From positions 1 to 64,000 of the forward strand of contig NZ_QHKL01000009.1 of the NCBI RefSeq assembly GCF_003947415.1: DNA of 64,000 bases, written 5' to 3'. A program made the translations under genes and the position numbers. Source of the stretch: Amycolatopsis sp. WAC 01376 (GTDB taxonomy: Bacteria > Actinomycetota > Actinomycetes > Mycobacteriales > Pseudonocardiaceae). The notes beneath the pieces were generated by a model that searched no databases, was not told where the DNA came from, and saw nothing but the letters and a program-made list of their open reading frames with translations. Position 1 is the stretch's first letter; each line of letters opens with the position of its first letter. Positions 1 to 7,273 of this stretch are shown in pieces.

Positions 1-2
1 AC

Positions 3-86
3 TGCGTTCATTACGACCTCGCCAACCCCGAAGAACTCAGCGCCCGCCTGGACGATCTCACCCGCAGGCTGACCGAGCAGACCTGA
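3..86 (+). CDS. 3' end of an unidentified gene (partial)
   Basis: An open frame enters from the left edge and ends at TGA 84-86. The last 27 residues contain VHYDLANPEELSARLDDLTR, an amphipathic helical tail. Codon third positions are mostly G or C, as expected of a real gene here. The family cannot be named from so short a piece. It lies just upstream of a helicase remnant, so it may belong to the same decayed element. Confidence 0.45.
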   Translation, partial: CVHYDLANPEELSARLDDLTRRLTEQT

Positions 87-140
87 CCACCTCCCCGGTT
101 GACAACAACCATAGGGACACCCCCCCGTGGCCCCACCGCA

Positions 141-348
141 ACTCCGTGGCGCACGGCAAGGCCATGCTCTCGGACCTGCGCGAGTCCGGCGGCATCGAGC
201 AGGACGCCGACGCCGTGCTCCTTGCACGCGGGTACGACGAAATCGGCGACCCAACGGGATGCTCAACCTCAACATCGGGAAGAACCGCTTCGGCCGCATG
301 GGCGAACTCGAACTCGCCTGGCTGCTTTATCTGTCACGGATCGGCTGA
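141..348 (+). pseudogene. DnaB-type replicative helicase, broken C-terminal fragment
   Basis: One frame (from about 146) reads HGKAMLSDLRESGGIEQDAD followed by AVLL, which matches the C-terminal part of the RecA-like domain of DnaB helicases (family pattern LSDLRESGSIEQDAD). A shift near 255-262 is needed to continue in the frame that reads GMLNLNIGKNRFGRMGELEL and ends at TGA 346-348, corresponding to the DnaB pattern 'ADLIVAKNRNGPTGTVEL'. No Walker A or upstream helicase domain is present. This is a degraded fragment, perhaps from a phage or an integrative plasmid. The match is from memory of the family. Confidence 0.6.
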
Positions 349-503
349 CCGAAATTGTGAAGAGCGCGAGATTTACCATTCAATCTCTGTTGCTTGCGGT
401 CTACTTCTCTTCGGGTTTCCACCGTTCGGCGGTAGTTGGGGGTGGGCAGCTCTGACTTACTTGGCTATGTCGTTGATTGATAATGTATCAATTCTTAGGG
501 GGA

Positions 504-968
504 ATGATGCAGAACTCACGTTTCGGATTTCGTAGGCGAGTGCTGGTTGGAGTGTTTGCCGCTGGCGCCATGTTCTCGCTCGCTCCGGCCGCGCTTGCCG
601 CACCAAGCGAGGTAAACGCACCGGTCGATGTCAGCGAGGCTCCGGTGAGCGCTGGTGGCCTGCGTATCGCTCAAGAATGCAGCCCTATTCCGGCCCTGAA
701 CAACTCACTGGTCTGTGTTAGCACGGGCCCTGGGGTCCCGACTACGGTGTGGTTCGATAATCGTAGTGGTTCGAGGTTCGGACCGTCGCAACTCAAGGTT
801 CACGGGCTCAATACGGGCCTGGTTCGTTTCTCGGAGACCTTCACTGCAGAGCCGGGGACAATCAAAGGAGCCCAATGGTCCGGGTTCGCGAATGATTGTT
901 ACTACGGTGCGGTCAAGGTGCCCGGTCGTGACACCTTTTGGCGCACCGCCAAGCCCGCCTGTGTCTAG
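504..968 (+). CDS. small secreted protein of unknown function
   Basis: The product is about 154 aa. It starts with a basic n-region (FRRR), a hydrophobic core (VLVGVFAAGAMFSLAPAALA) and an Ala-x-Ala type cleavage site near residue 33, so it is a Sec-type secreted protein. The mature part has four cysteines (AQECSP, SLVCVS, NDCYYG, KPACV), which could form two disulfides. A purine-rich TAGGGGGA lies directly before ATG 504/507; the frame also has ATG 477, but that would put extra residues before the signal peptide. The 349-503 leader is AT-rich for this genome. I do not recognise the family. Confidence 0.7.
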   Translation: MMQNSRFGFRRRVLVGVFAAGAMFSLAPAALAAPSEVNAPVDVSEAPVSAGGLRIAQECSPIPALNNSLVCVSTGPGVPTTVWFDNRSGSRFGPSQLKVHGLNTGLVRFSETFTAEPGTIKGAQWSGFANDCYYGAVKVPGRDTFWRTAKPACV

Positions 969-997
969 GGGGCGTGGTTGTCAAGTACGGTGAAGCC

Positions 998-1279
998 ATG
1001 GAAACCCTGCGGTCAGGTGACTCTGAAGAGGAACCGGGAAGCTCGCATGAGGTGAACGGGATCGACATCGCCGTGGATGGTGGGGCGATGCGACCCGTTG
1101 CCTGCCCTCAATGCGGCGCGACGGCTCCGCTGACCGTTTTGGCGGACGCGACACTCGTGTGCTCGGACCAGCACATTTTCACACACGCCGCGATCGTGCC
1201 TGAGACGACACCGGCCGCCCTGCGCAGGCTCGGCGCTGTCGGTCCCCCGGCAGTAGAGGAAGAAGGCACTGCGCCATAG
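998..1279 (+). CDS. small zinc-ribbon-like protein
   Basis: This encodes about 93 aa from ATG 998; GTG 974 in the same frame is an alternative start. The central part reads ACPQCGATAPLTVLADATLV followed by C-SDQHIF, so it has a CxxC pair and a third Cys followed by His, a plausible treble zinc-ribbon site. There are no membrane segments. The function is unknown. It lies 29 nt after the secreted protein gene on the same strand and is followed by a strong hairpin. Confidence 0.55.
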   Translation: METLRSGDSEEEPGSSHEVNGIDIAVDGGAMRPVACPQCGATAPLTVLADATLVCSDQHIFTHAAIVPETTPAALRRLGAVGPPAVEEEGTAP

Positions 1280-1325
1280 GCGGGGCTCCGAGCGCTCGCG
1301 AGCGCTGGTGTGGAACTACGAAGAG

Positions 1326-1364
1326 GCCAGGCAGTCCCGGCATAGTCGGGGCTGCCTGGCTTTA
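1326..1364 (+). terminator. hairpin terminator after the zinc-ribbon gene
   Basis: GCCAGGCAG at 1326-1334 pairs with CTGCCTGGC at 1352-1360, extended inward by CCCGG against TCGGG, and is followed directly by TTTACTT. This fits an intrinsic terminator reading to the right. Confidence 0.7.
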
Positions 1365-1365
1365 C

Positions 1366-1485
1366 TTATGCCGGGGTCTTCGACGTGGGATCGGCCGGCA
1401 TCTGCGCGGGCTCCGCGAGGAGACCGGCCTGCCGCAGACCGAAACCGCGCACCGGTCCGGCCTGTCCCTCGAAGCGCCATGCCAT
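1366..1485 (-). CDS. possible 39-aa protein
   Basis: A short reverse-strand frame from ATG 1485 to TAA 1366 has the strong G/C third-position bias of real genes here, and a GATACT-like -10 box lies about 20 nt upstream. The product begins MAWRFEGQAGPVRGFG and ends TSKTPA. Divergent PspC-domain genes are common next to PspC kinases, but this peptide shows no PspC motif. It is a candidate only. Confidence 0.25.
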   Translation of the reverse strand: MAWRFEGQAGPVRGFGLRQAGLLAEPAQMPADPTSKTPA

Positions 1486-1650
1486 ACGCCGACCACCCGG
1501 AGTATCACGAGAGGTGGCGCTTGTAGCTGCTGCCGAAGCTCGCGTAACGGTCCGCTCATCGGGCACCCCTCGGGGCCTCTCGGAGCAGGTGCTCCGTCCC
1601 ACGCTTGTCCCATGATCATGGTCGGCCAGCTGGTCTAGAGGAACGTCCCT

Positions 1651-1687
1651 GAGGTTTCCCCCAGCGGGAAGAGTCAGGGGTTTCCCC
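1651..1687. promoter_or_regulatory. paired GRGGTTTCCCC repeats upstream of the PspC kinase
   Basis: GAGGTTTCCCC at 1651-1661 and GGGGTTTCCCC at 1677-1687 are near-identical direct repeats 26 bp apart, ending about 24 nt before the kinase start. Such spacing suggests a regulator binding site on one helix face, possibly for the cognate LuxR-type regulator. This is inferred from spacing only. Confidence 0.35.
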
Positions 1688-1710
1688 GATGGATCAGTGC
1701 GGCACTCCGT

Positions 1711-3066
1711 GTGACCATGGAGTACGTGCAGGAATCCGCCCCCAACGACCTCGCCGGACAGGTGAAGCCGACGATCATCGAGCGCCCGCTGGTGCCCGTC
1801 GCCGGCAGCCTGTCCCCGGCACCGTTCGAGCCGCCCAAGATGTACCGCCGCCGCTCCGGCCGCGCCATCGCGGGTGTCGCCGGCGGTCTCGCCGACCACC
1901 TCGGCGTCAAGGTGCTCTGGGTCCGGACCGCGTTCGCGTTGCTCGCCGCGCTGAACGGCGTCGGTCTTCTCGCGTACGGCCTGCTGTGGGTTTTCGTCCA
2001 GCAGCAATCCGGTGAGGTCGAGCCGGAGAAATCCGCGCCGAAGGACAAGCAGCAGGCTTTCGGCCTGATGGCGCTGGGTGTCGGCCTCGCCGTCGCCAGC
2101 GGCACGCTGACCGGCTTCATCAGCGGCTGGGTCGCCATTCCGCTGGCGCTCGCGATGATCGGCGCGGCCGTCGTCTGGCGGGAGGCCGACGAGTCGCAAC
2201 GACGGCGCTGGCGCCTCGGCGCCAAGGGCGGTGTCGCCACGGCGTTCCTCGGCGGCGGAGGCTGGTCGGCCGCGATCCGCGTGGTCGCCGGCGTCGCGCT
2301 GGTGATGGCGGGCATCGGCGTCGTCGTCCTGCAGAGCGGCAGCATCGACCAGGTCAAGTTCGCGCTGGTCGCGGTGATCGCGACGCTGTTCGGGGTGGCC
2401 GTGCTGACCGTCCCGTTCTGGCTGCGCCTGGTTCGCGATCTGTCCGACGAGCGCACCGCCCGCATCCGCACCGACGAACGCGCCGAGATCGCCGCGCATC
2501 TGCACGACTCGGTCCTCCAGACCCTCGCGCTGATCCAGAAGCAGGCGGATTCGCCGCGTGAGGTCGCCCGGCTCGCGCGCGGTCAGGAACGCGAGCTGCG
2601 CGGCTGGCTGTACGGGCCGTCGGGGTACGGCAAGAACAAGAAGACCGAGGAAGAGGCCATCAGCGGTCAGCTGTCCGAAGTACTCGCGGCCGCATGCGGC
2701 GAGGTCGAGGACGCGTTCGCGATCTCGGTGCAGCAGGTAGTCGTGGGGGAGGCCACCCTGAACGAGCCGCTGACCGCGCTGGTCCAGGCGGCGCGCGAAG
2801 CGATCGTCAACGCCGCCAAGCACGCGGGCGTCGACGAGGTCAGTGTGTACGCCGAGGTCGAGCCGACGGCGGTGACGGTTTTCGTGCGGGACAGGGGCAA
2901 GGGGTTCGACCCCGATGTCGTGCCGGGCGATCGGCACGGTCTCGCCGATTCCATCCGGGGGCGGATGGAACGGCACGGGGGCAAGTGCAAACTTCGTACC
3001 GCACCGGGTGAAGGAACCGAGGTCCAGCTGGAGATGCCGGTCAAGGCGGGGAAGGGTGCGGCGTGA
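1711..3066 (+). CDS. PspC-domain sensor histidine kinase
   Basis: The 451-aa product has a PspC domain near residues 40-100 (MYRRRSGRAIAGVAGGLADH, then a membrane helix ending YGLLWVFVQQQ), four further hydrophobic segments to about residue 235, and a cytoplasmic kinase module. The phospho-acceptor segment is ERAEIAAHLHDSVLQTLALI (HisKA_3 type, His in AHLHDS). The ATPase domain has an N box (REAIVNAAKHA) and a G box (DRGKGFDP, then HGLADSIRGRM). It should autophosphorylate in response to envelope stress and pass phosphate to the adjacent LuxR-type regulator. The start is GTG 1711 or ATG 1717. Its stop lies 41 nt before the regulator start, consistent with an operon. Confidence 0.9.
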   Translation: MTMEYVQESAPNDLAGQVKPTIIERPLVPVAGSLSPAPFEPPKMYRRRSGRAIAGVAGGLADHLGVKVLWVRTAFALLAALNGVGLLAYGLLWVFVQQQSGEVEPEKSAPKDKQQAFGLMALGVGLAVASGTLTGFISGWVAIPLALAMIGAAVVWREADESQRRRWRLGAKGGVATAFLGGGGWSAAIRVVAGVALVMAGIGVVVLQSGSIDQVKFALVAVIATLFGVAVLTVPFWLRLVRDLSDERTARIRTDERAEIAAHLHDSVLQTLALIQKQADSPREVARLARGQERELRGWLYGPSGYGKNKKTEEEAISGQLSEVLAAACGEVEDAFAISVQQVVVGEATLNEPLTALVQAAREAIVNAAKHAGVDEVSVYAEVEPTAVTVFVRDRGKGFDPDVVPGDRHGLADSIRGRMERHGGKCKLRTAPGEGTEVQLEMPVKAGKGAA

Positions 3067-3106
3067 GGTCGCTATGCTCACGGGACAGGGCGAGCGAGGG
3101 AGCATC

Positions 3107-3781
3107 GTGACGGAGAACCAGCAAACGCGGGAGCCGGTCAAGGTCTTCCTCGTCGACGACCACGCGCTCTTCCGTGCCGGAGTGCGCACCGAACTGGATT
3201 CGATCACCGACGACGTCCGCGTGGTCGGGGAGGCGGGCTCGGTGGCCGAGGCGGTCGCGGGCATCGCCCGGACCAAACCGCAGGTCGTCCTGCTCGACGT
3301 GCACATGCCCGACGGTGGCGGCGCCGAAGTCCTGCGCCGGATCCGGCCGGAACTGCCGGACGTCGTGTTCCTCGCGCTGTCGGTCTCCGACGCCGCGGAG
3401 GACGTGATCGCCGTGATCCGCGCGGGGGCGCGGGGCTACGTCACGAAGACGATCTCGTCGAAGGAGCTCGTGCGGGCCGTCGTGCGGGTCTCGGACGGCG
3501 ACGCGGTGTTCTCGCCGCGGCTGGCGGGATTCGTGCTCGACGCCTTCGCCGACCGGCCGGGTTCCGCGCCGATCAGCGACCCGGACCTCGACCTGCTGAC
3601 GCCGCGGGAGCGCGACGTGCTGCGGCTGCTCGCACGCGGGTACGCGTACAAGGAGATCGCGTCGGAGCTGTTCATCTCGGTGAAGACCGTCGAGACGCAC
3701 GTGTCGAGCGTGCTGCGGAAGACGCAGCTTTCGAACCGGTACGAGCTTTCGCGCTGGGCTTCCGACCGGCGTCTCGTCTAG
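3107..3781 (+). CDS. NarL/LuxR-family response regulator
   Basis: The 224-aa product has an N-terminal receiver domain (VKVFLVDDHALFRAGV, phospho-acceptor Asp in VVLLDVHMPDG, conserved Lys in GYVTKTIS) and a C-terminal LuxR helix-turn-helix (LTPRERDVLRLLARGYAYKE followed by IASELFISVKTVETHVSS). GTG 3107 is chosen because GAGGGAG sits 5-6 nt upstream; ATG 3074 would add eleven residues without homology to receivers. It is the partner of the PspC kinase immediately upstream, and the next gene starts on the base after its stop, so the three are probably co-transcribed. Confidence 0.9.
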   Translation: MTENQQTREPVKVFLVDDHALFRAGVRTELDSITDDVRVVGEAGSVAEAVAGIARTKPQVVLLDVHMPDGGGAEVLRRIRPELPDVVFLALSVSDAAEDVIAVIRAGARGYVTKTISSKELVRAVVRVSDGDAVFSPRLAGFVLDAFADRPGSAPISDPDLDLLTPRERDVLRLLARGYAYKEIASELFISVKTVETHVSSVLRKTQLSNRYELSRWASDRRLV

Positions 3782-4165
3782 GTGGCGCCTGTCCTCATCG
3801 GCCTGGTGGCCGTGTTCTTCCTCGGTATGGGGCTGCTCGGGCTCGCCGCGCCGGGGCGGCTCATCCGGCCGTTCGGCATCACGCTGGAGTCGGCGACGGC
3901 GCGGACCGAGGTGCGCGCGGTGTACGGCGGCTTCGGGGTGGCTGTCGCGGTGCTGCTCGGGTTCGCGGCTTTCGACGTCGGCGGGATCCAGCGGGGTGCC
4001 GCGATCGCGGTGGCCGTCGCACTCGTCGGGATGGCCTTCGGGCGGCTGGTCGCGCGGTTCGCGGAACGACCGGAGCGGTTCTATCCGAGCTGGCTCTATT
4101 TCTGGGTGGAGCTGGGCATGGCCGCCCTGCTCGTCGTCGCGGTCGTGTCGCCTTTAGCGGGCTAA
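3782..4165 (+). CDS. four-helix membrane protein, DUF4345-like
   Basis: A 127-aa protein of four hydrophobic helices, starting at GTG 3782 with no gap after the regulator stop. The pattern LGLAAPGRLIRPFGITLESA followed by RTEVRAVYGGFG resembles DUF4345 integral membrane proteins of unknown function. The last codons (PLAG, stop) are formed by a copy of the dispersed TTTAGC palindrome, so its original C-terminus may have been different. It probably belongs to the two-component operon. Confidence 0.7.
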   Translation: MAPVLIGLVAVFFLGMGLLGLAAPGRLIRPFGITLESATARTEVRAVYGGFGVAVAVLLGFAAFDVGGIQRGAAIAVAVALVGMAFGRLVARFAERPERFYPSWLYFWVELGMAALLVVAVVSPLAG

Positions 4166-4225
4166 ACGCGATCCGGCGAGCCCCCAGGCCCCGCCGCACC
4201 GCATCGCGTTTAGCCCGCTAAACGC
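4150..4225. repeat. two copies of the dispersed TTTAGC palindrome
   Basis: Cores TTTAGCGGGCTAAA at 4153-4166 and TTTAGCCCGCTAAA at 4209-4222 lie in the gap between two convergent genes, each flanked by CGCGATCC-like or ATCGCG sequence. The first copy overlaps the 3' end of the DUF4345-like gene; the second ends just before the stop of the reverse-strand gene. They may act as a bidirectional transcription end, although no T-tract follows. Confidence 0.85.
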
Positions 4226-4228
4226 AGG

Positions 4229-4573
4229 TCAGCGGAATTCGTGGGTGACGTCGATCTTCCCCACGATGTGCGTGTTGAACTCGGCGAGGTCCTCGGCCGG
4301 GACCCACAGCTCGAGGATGGTCTTCCCGCCGGCCTGCTGGACGGGATACCGCTCGACGAACGAGGCCTCGACCTCGAACCGCGTCACGAAGCCCGCGCCG
4401 TCGTATCGCACGTTCCAGTCGCGGGCGATCTTGATCGCGTAGTCCTCGTTCAGCACCGGGTAGAAGATCGGCTGCTCCGGCAGCCGCGGTGGCCACTCGC
4501 GCCAGCCCGACTCGCGGACGAGGTCGAGCTCGACGGGCCCGGTCGGGCGCCACAGGGTCGTCGTGTCCGTCAT
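4229..4573 (-). CDS. conserved protein of the type often named ADP-ribosylation/crystallin J1
   Basis: The 114-aa soluble product begins MTDTTTLWRPTGPVELDLV and contains LPEQPIFYPVLNEDYAIKIA, then FVERYPVQQAGGKTILELWV. This matches, from memory, a small actinobacterial family loosely annotated as ADP-ribosylation/crystallin J1; the real function is unknown and no catalytic motif is evident. Its ATG overlaps the TGA of the upstream exporter gene by 4 nt (ATGA), so the two are translationally coupled. Confidence 0.7.
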   Translation of the reverse strand: MTDTTTLWRPTGPVELDLVRESGWREWPPRLPEQPIFYPVLNEDYAIKIARDWNVRYDGAGFVTRFEVEASFVERYPVQQAGGKTILELWVPAEDLAEFNTHIVGKIDVTHEFR

Positions 4574-5508
4574 GGCGCGACCTTATCGGCGGAGAGAGGG
4601 CGCTCGACCTGCGGAGTGATAGCAAAGGTCCCTTGCTCCTTCGGCCGGAGCCGGGTCAGCGCGACCCCGCCCAGCACGACGACCATCCCGGCGATCACCC
4701 GGAAGTTCAGCGACTCGGCCAGGAACACCGCCCCCAGCAGCACCGACACCACGGGCAGCAGGTATCCGACGATCGACGCCGCGACGGCACCCTCGCTCGC
4801 GAGGAGCTGGTAGTTCAGCGCGAACGCGATCCCCGTCGATCCGATGCCCAGGATCACGACCGCGACGATCGCGCCGGTGCTCAGGTGCATCGGTTCGAAA
4901 CCGCCCATCGGCATCGCGAACAGCATGAACCCGGTCGCCAGCAGCATCTGCCCGCCGGCCAGCGCGAGCGGCGAGTCGCCGGTGCCGGTGAGGTACTTGC
5001 CCTCGTAGACGAACGCGAACCCATAGCTCGCGGCCGCCGCGAGGCACGCCAGCGCGCCCCAGCTGACCAGGCCGGAGGCCTCCCACGGCGCGAAGATCAG
5101 CAGGATGCCGGCGAGGCCGACGACCAGCCCGGCGACCCGCAGCGCGGTCATCTTCGTCCGCGCGCCCATCATCGGCGCGGCCAGCAGCACCCACAGGGGC
5201 GTCGTCGAGTTCAGCACCCCGGTGATCCCGGAGTCGACGGTCAGCTCACCCCACGCGAACAGCAGGAACGGCAGCGCGTTGTGGAAGAACGCCGCGACGG
5301 CCAGATGTCCCCAGATCCGCCGTCCCGACGGCAGCCGGTCCCGGCCGAGGTAGCAGAGCCCGATCAGCACCGCCGCGCCGAGCGCCACCCGCGCCAGCAC
5401 GAGCTGCACCGGCGAGAACGCGCCGAGCCCCAGTTTGATCCAGAAGAAACTCGATCCCCACATGAGCGCCAGCGCGCCGATTCTCAGCAGGGTCTTCGTC
5501 TCGCCCAC
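4570..5508 (-). CDS. EamA (DMT superfamily) exporter
   Basis: A 312-aa membrane protein with ten predicted helices in two EamA halves. The first half begins ALALMWGSSFFWIKLGLGAF; the second half contains LGIGSTGIAFALNYQLL and SIVGYLLPVVSVLLGAVFLA. Members export amino acids, nucleosides or drugs, but the substrate cannot be read from sequence. GTG 5508 is the start because AAGGAGG lies 6-7 nt upstream; the longer frame to 5562 has no such site. It is divergent from a LysR-type gene 101 bp away, which probably controls it. Confidence 0.88.
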   Translation of the reverse strand: MGETKTLLRIGALALMWGSSFFWIKLGLGAFSPVQLVLARVALGAAVLIGLCYLGRDRLPSGRRIWGHLAVAAFFHNALPFLLFAWGELTVDSGITGVLNSTTPLWVLLAAPMMGARTKMTALRVAGLVVGLAGILLIFAPWEASGLVSWGALACLAAAASYGFAFVYEGKYLTGTGDSPLALAGGQMLLATGFMLFAMPMGGFEPMHLSTGAIVAVVILGIGSTGIAFALNYQLLASEGAVAASIVGYLLPVVSVLLGAVFLAESLNFRVIAGMVVVLGGVALTRLRPKEQGTFAITPQVERPLSADKVAP

Positions 5509-5597
5509 CCCAGTCCTCCTTAGTGCCTGGCTCAGCTTCGCCGCGCCGACGCGTAAGGACAAGCGAAAATAACTGCAGGGAGCCTTAAGAAGAACTG

Positions 5598-5603
5598 TAA
5601 GAT
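5598..5603 (+). promoter_or_regulatory. -10 box of a leaderless LysR promoter
   Basis: TAAGAT sits 6 nt before the ATG of the regulator, with no Shine-Dalgarno sequence between. Transcription would therefore start at or next to the A of the start codon. The same arrangement recurs at several other genes in the window. Confidence 0.55.
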
Positions 5604-5609
5604 CGGACC

Positions 5610-6542
5610 ATGCTGGACGTCCGCCGCATGCAGGTCCTCCGAGCCGTGATCAGCAGTGGTTCGATCACCGCCGCCGCCAGGAACCTCGGCTACACACCAT
5701 CCGCGATCAGCCAGCAGTTGTCCACCCTGGAACGGGAAGCGGGGGTCGAGCTGCTCGAACGCGTCGGCCGCGGCGTGCGCCCGACGCCCGCCGGTTCGCT
5801 GCTGTCCGAACACGCGGAAACGCTGAGCACGCAGCTCGCCAAGGCCGAAGCCGCGCTCAGCGAACTGAAGGAAGGCCGCACGGGCAGGCTCGCGATCCGC
5901 TACTTCGCCACGGCGGGCGCGTCACTGGTGCCGTTGGCCGTCGCCGCGCTGCGCCGGGACTTCCCGGGCGTGCGCCTGGACCTGAAACTGGTCGAGCCCG
6001 ACGATTCGATGCCCGAGATCGAGTCGGGCAAGGCCGACGTCGCGATGATCGTGCTCCCCAGCAGCACTCCCCGGGTCAAGGGTGTCGAGTACATCCATCT
6101 CCTCGACGACCCGTATCGCGCGATCCTGCCGAAGAACCACCGGCTCGCCCGGAAACGCGTCCTCGATCTCGGCGAACTCGCGGAGGATCCGTGGGTCGGC
6201 GTCGACGGTCTCCCCGGCGCCTGCCGAGACATCCTGCTCGACGCCTGCGGCGCGGCCGGATTCGCCCCGAACCACGTCGTCGAATCCGAGGATTACCAGA
6301 CGGCACAAGGGTTCGTGGCCGCCGGGCTCGGTGTCGCGCTGATCCCGGAGCTCGGCCTCGGCGCCCCGCACCCCGGCGTCGCCATCCGCAAGGTCCGCCG
6401 TCCGGATCCGGTCCGGTCCATCCACGCGGCCGTGGCCGCGCACGCCAGGGAACACCCCGCGGTGCGACGGTTCCTCAGCGCGATCCGCGAAGGGGCCGGA
6501 CAGGTAACCGTGACTGGTCGAGTGGGCACGAAAACCGGCTGA
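5610..6542 (+). CDS. LysR-family transcriptional regulator
   Basis: The 310-aa product has an N-terminal winged helix-turn-helix (VISSGSITAAARNLGYTPSA followed by ISQQLSTLEREAGVELLER) and a periplasmic-binding-fold effector domain from about residue 90 (GRLAIRYFATAGASLVPLAV). It is divergent from an EamA exporter across a 101-bp gap containing AT-rich, partly palindromic sequence (TAACTGCAG, CTTAAG), the usual position for LysR autoregulation and control of the divergent gene. Its inducer is unknown. Confidence 0.9.
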   Translation: MLDVRRMQVLRAVISSGSITAAARNLGYTPSAISQQLSTLEREAGVELLERVGRGVRPTPAGSLLSEHAETLSTQLAKAEAALSELKEGRTGRLAIRYFATAGASLVPLAVAALRRDFPGVRLDLKLVEPDDSMPEIESGKADVAMIVLPSSTPRVKGVEYIHLLDDPYRAILPKNHRLARKRVLDLGELAEDPWVGVDGLPGACRDILLDACGAAGFAPNHVVESEDYQTAQGFVAAGLGVALIPELGLGAPHPGVAIRKVRRPDPVRSIHAAVAAHAREHPAVRRFLSAIREGAGQVTVTGRVGTKTG

Positions 6543-6604
6543 GCTTGAACAGCCGCGTCGGCGGTCGACAACCTGGCAGGGAACCCGCCAGCGAAAGGAT
6601 CCCG

Positions 6605-7273
6605 GTGCGCCCCCTGATCGTCCTGCACGGCTCTTGGCACCAGCCCGCCCATTTCGACGACGTCGTCGAACGCCTGCGCCGGGAAGGCGCCGACGTCACC
6701 GTCCCCGACCTCGGCGGGCGTCCGATCACCGAAACCACCCGGACCGTCCAGGAACTCGTCGACCGGGCGGCCGAGCCGCCGGTGGTGCTCGCGCACTCCT
6801 TCGGCGCGCTCACCGCGAGCGGGCTTCAGGGGGTCTCACACCTGATCTTCCTGGCCGCGATCGTCAGCGAGCCGGGGGAAACCGCTCGGTACTGGGACGA
6901 GCGGCTCAAGGAGGAGACCGGCCGCGAACCCGGCCAGGTGCCCTTGACCTTCGACGACGCGGGCCTGACCCACCTCGACCTCGCGGCCGTCCGCGAGGCC
7001 ATGTACGCCGACTGCACGGACGCGGTCGCCGAGCGCGCCACGGCGTTGCTGCGTCCCGAGCCCGTCACGATCTTCGACGAGTCGCCGGAGGGCGCGGCGT
7101 GGAAGGACACCCCGAGCACGTACATCGCCTGCACCGAAGACCGGTCGCTCGCGCCGGAACTGGTGGCTCACTGCGCCGCGCGCTGCGAAACGACGGTGAC
7201 CTGGCGGGCGAGTCACAGCCCGTATCTCAGCCGTCCGGTGGAATTGGCGACGCTGGTCCGAGAGCGGCTCTAG
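6605..7273 (+). CDS. alpha/beta hydrolase
   Basis: The 222-aa protein opens with VRPLIVLHGSWHQPAHFDDV, the HG oxyanion strand of the alpha/beta hydrolase fold. The nucleophile elbow is AHSFGAL (Ser), and a late SHSPYLSRP supplies the catalytic His; the acid is probably in CTEDRSL. It resembles small esterase or carboxylesterase proteins of the salicylate-esterase type. GTG 6605 is preceded by GAAAGGA at good spacing. Its stop overlaps the stop of the convergent kinase-like gene. Confidence 0.85.
   Translation: MRPLIVLHGSWHQPAHFDDVVERLRREGADVTVPDLGGRPITETTRTVQELVDRAAEPPVVLAHSFGALTASGLQGVSHLIFLAAIVSEPGETARYWDERLKEETGREPGQVPLTFDDAGLTHLDLAAVREAMYADCTDAVAERATALLRPEPVTIFDESPEGAAWKDTPSTYIACTEDRSLAPELVAHCAARCETTVTWRASHSPYLSRPVELATLVRERL

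Noticed and set aside
1280..1400. tRNA gene as an integration site near the helicase remnant
   Set aside because: The inverted repeat there is a terminator; no cloverleaf or T-loop GTTCGAATC-like sequence could be found.
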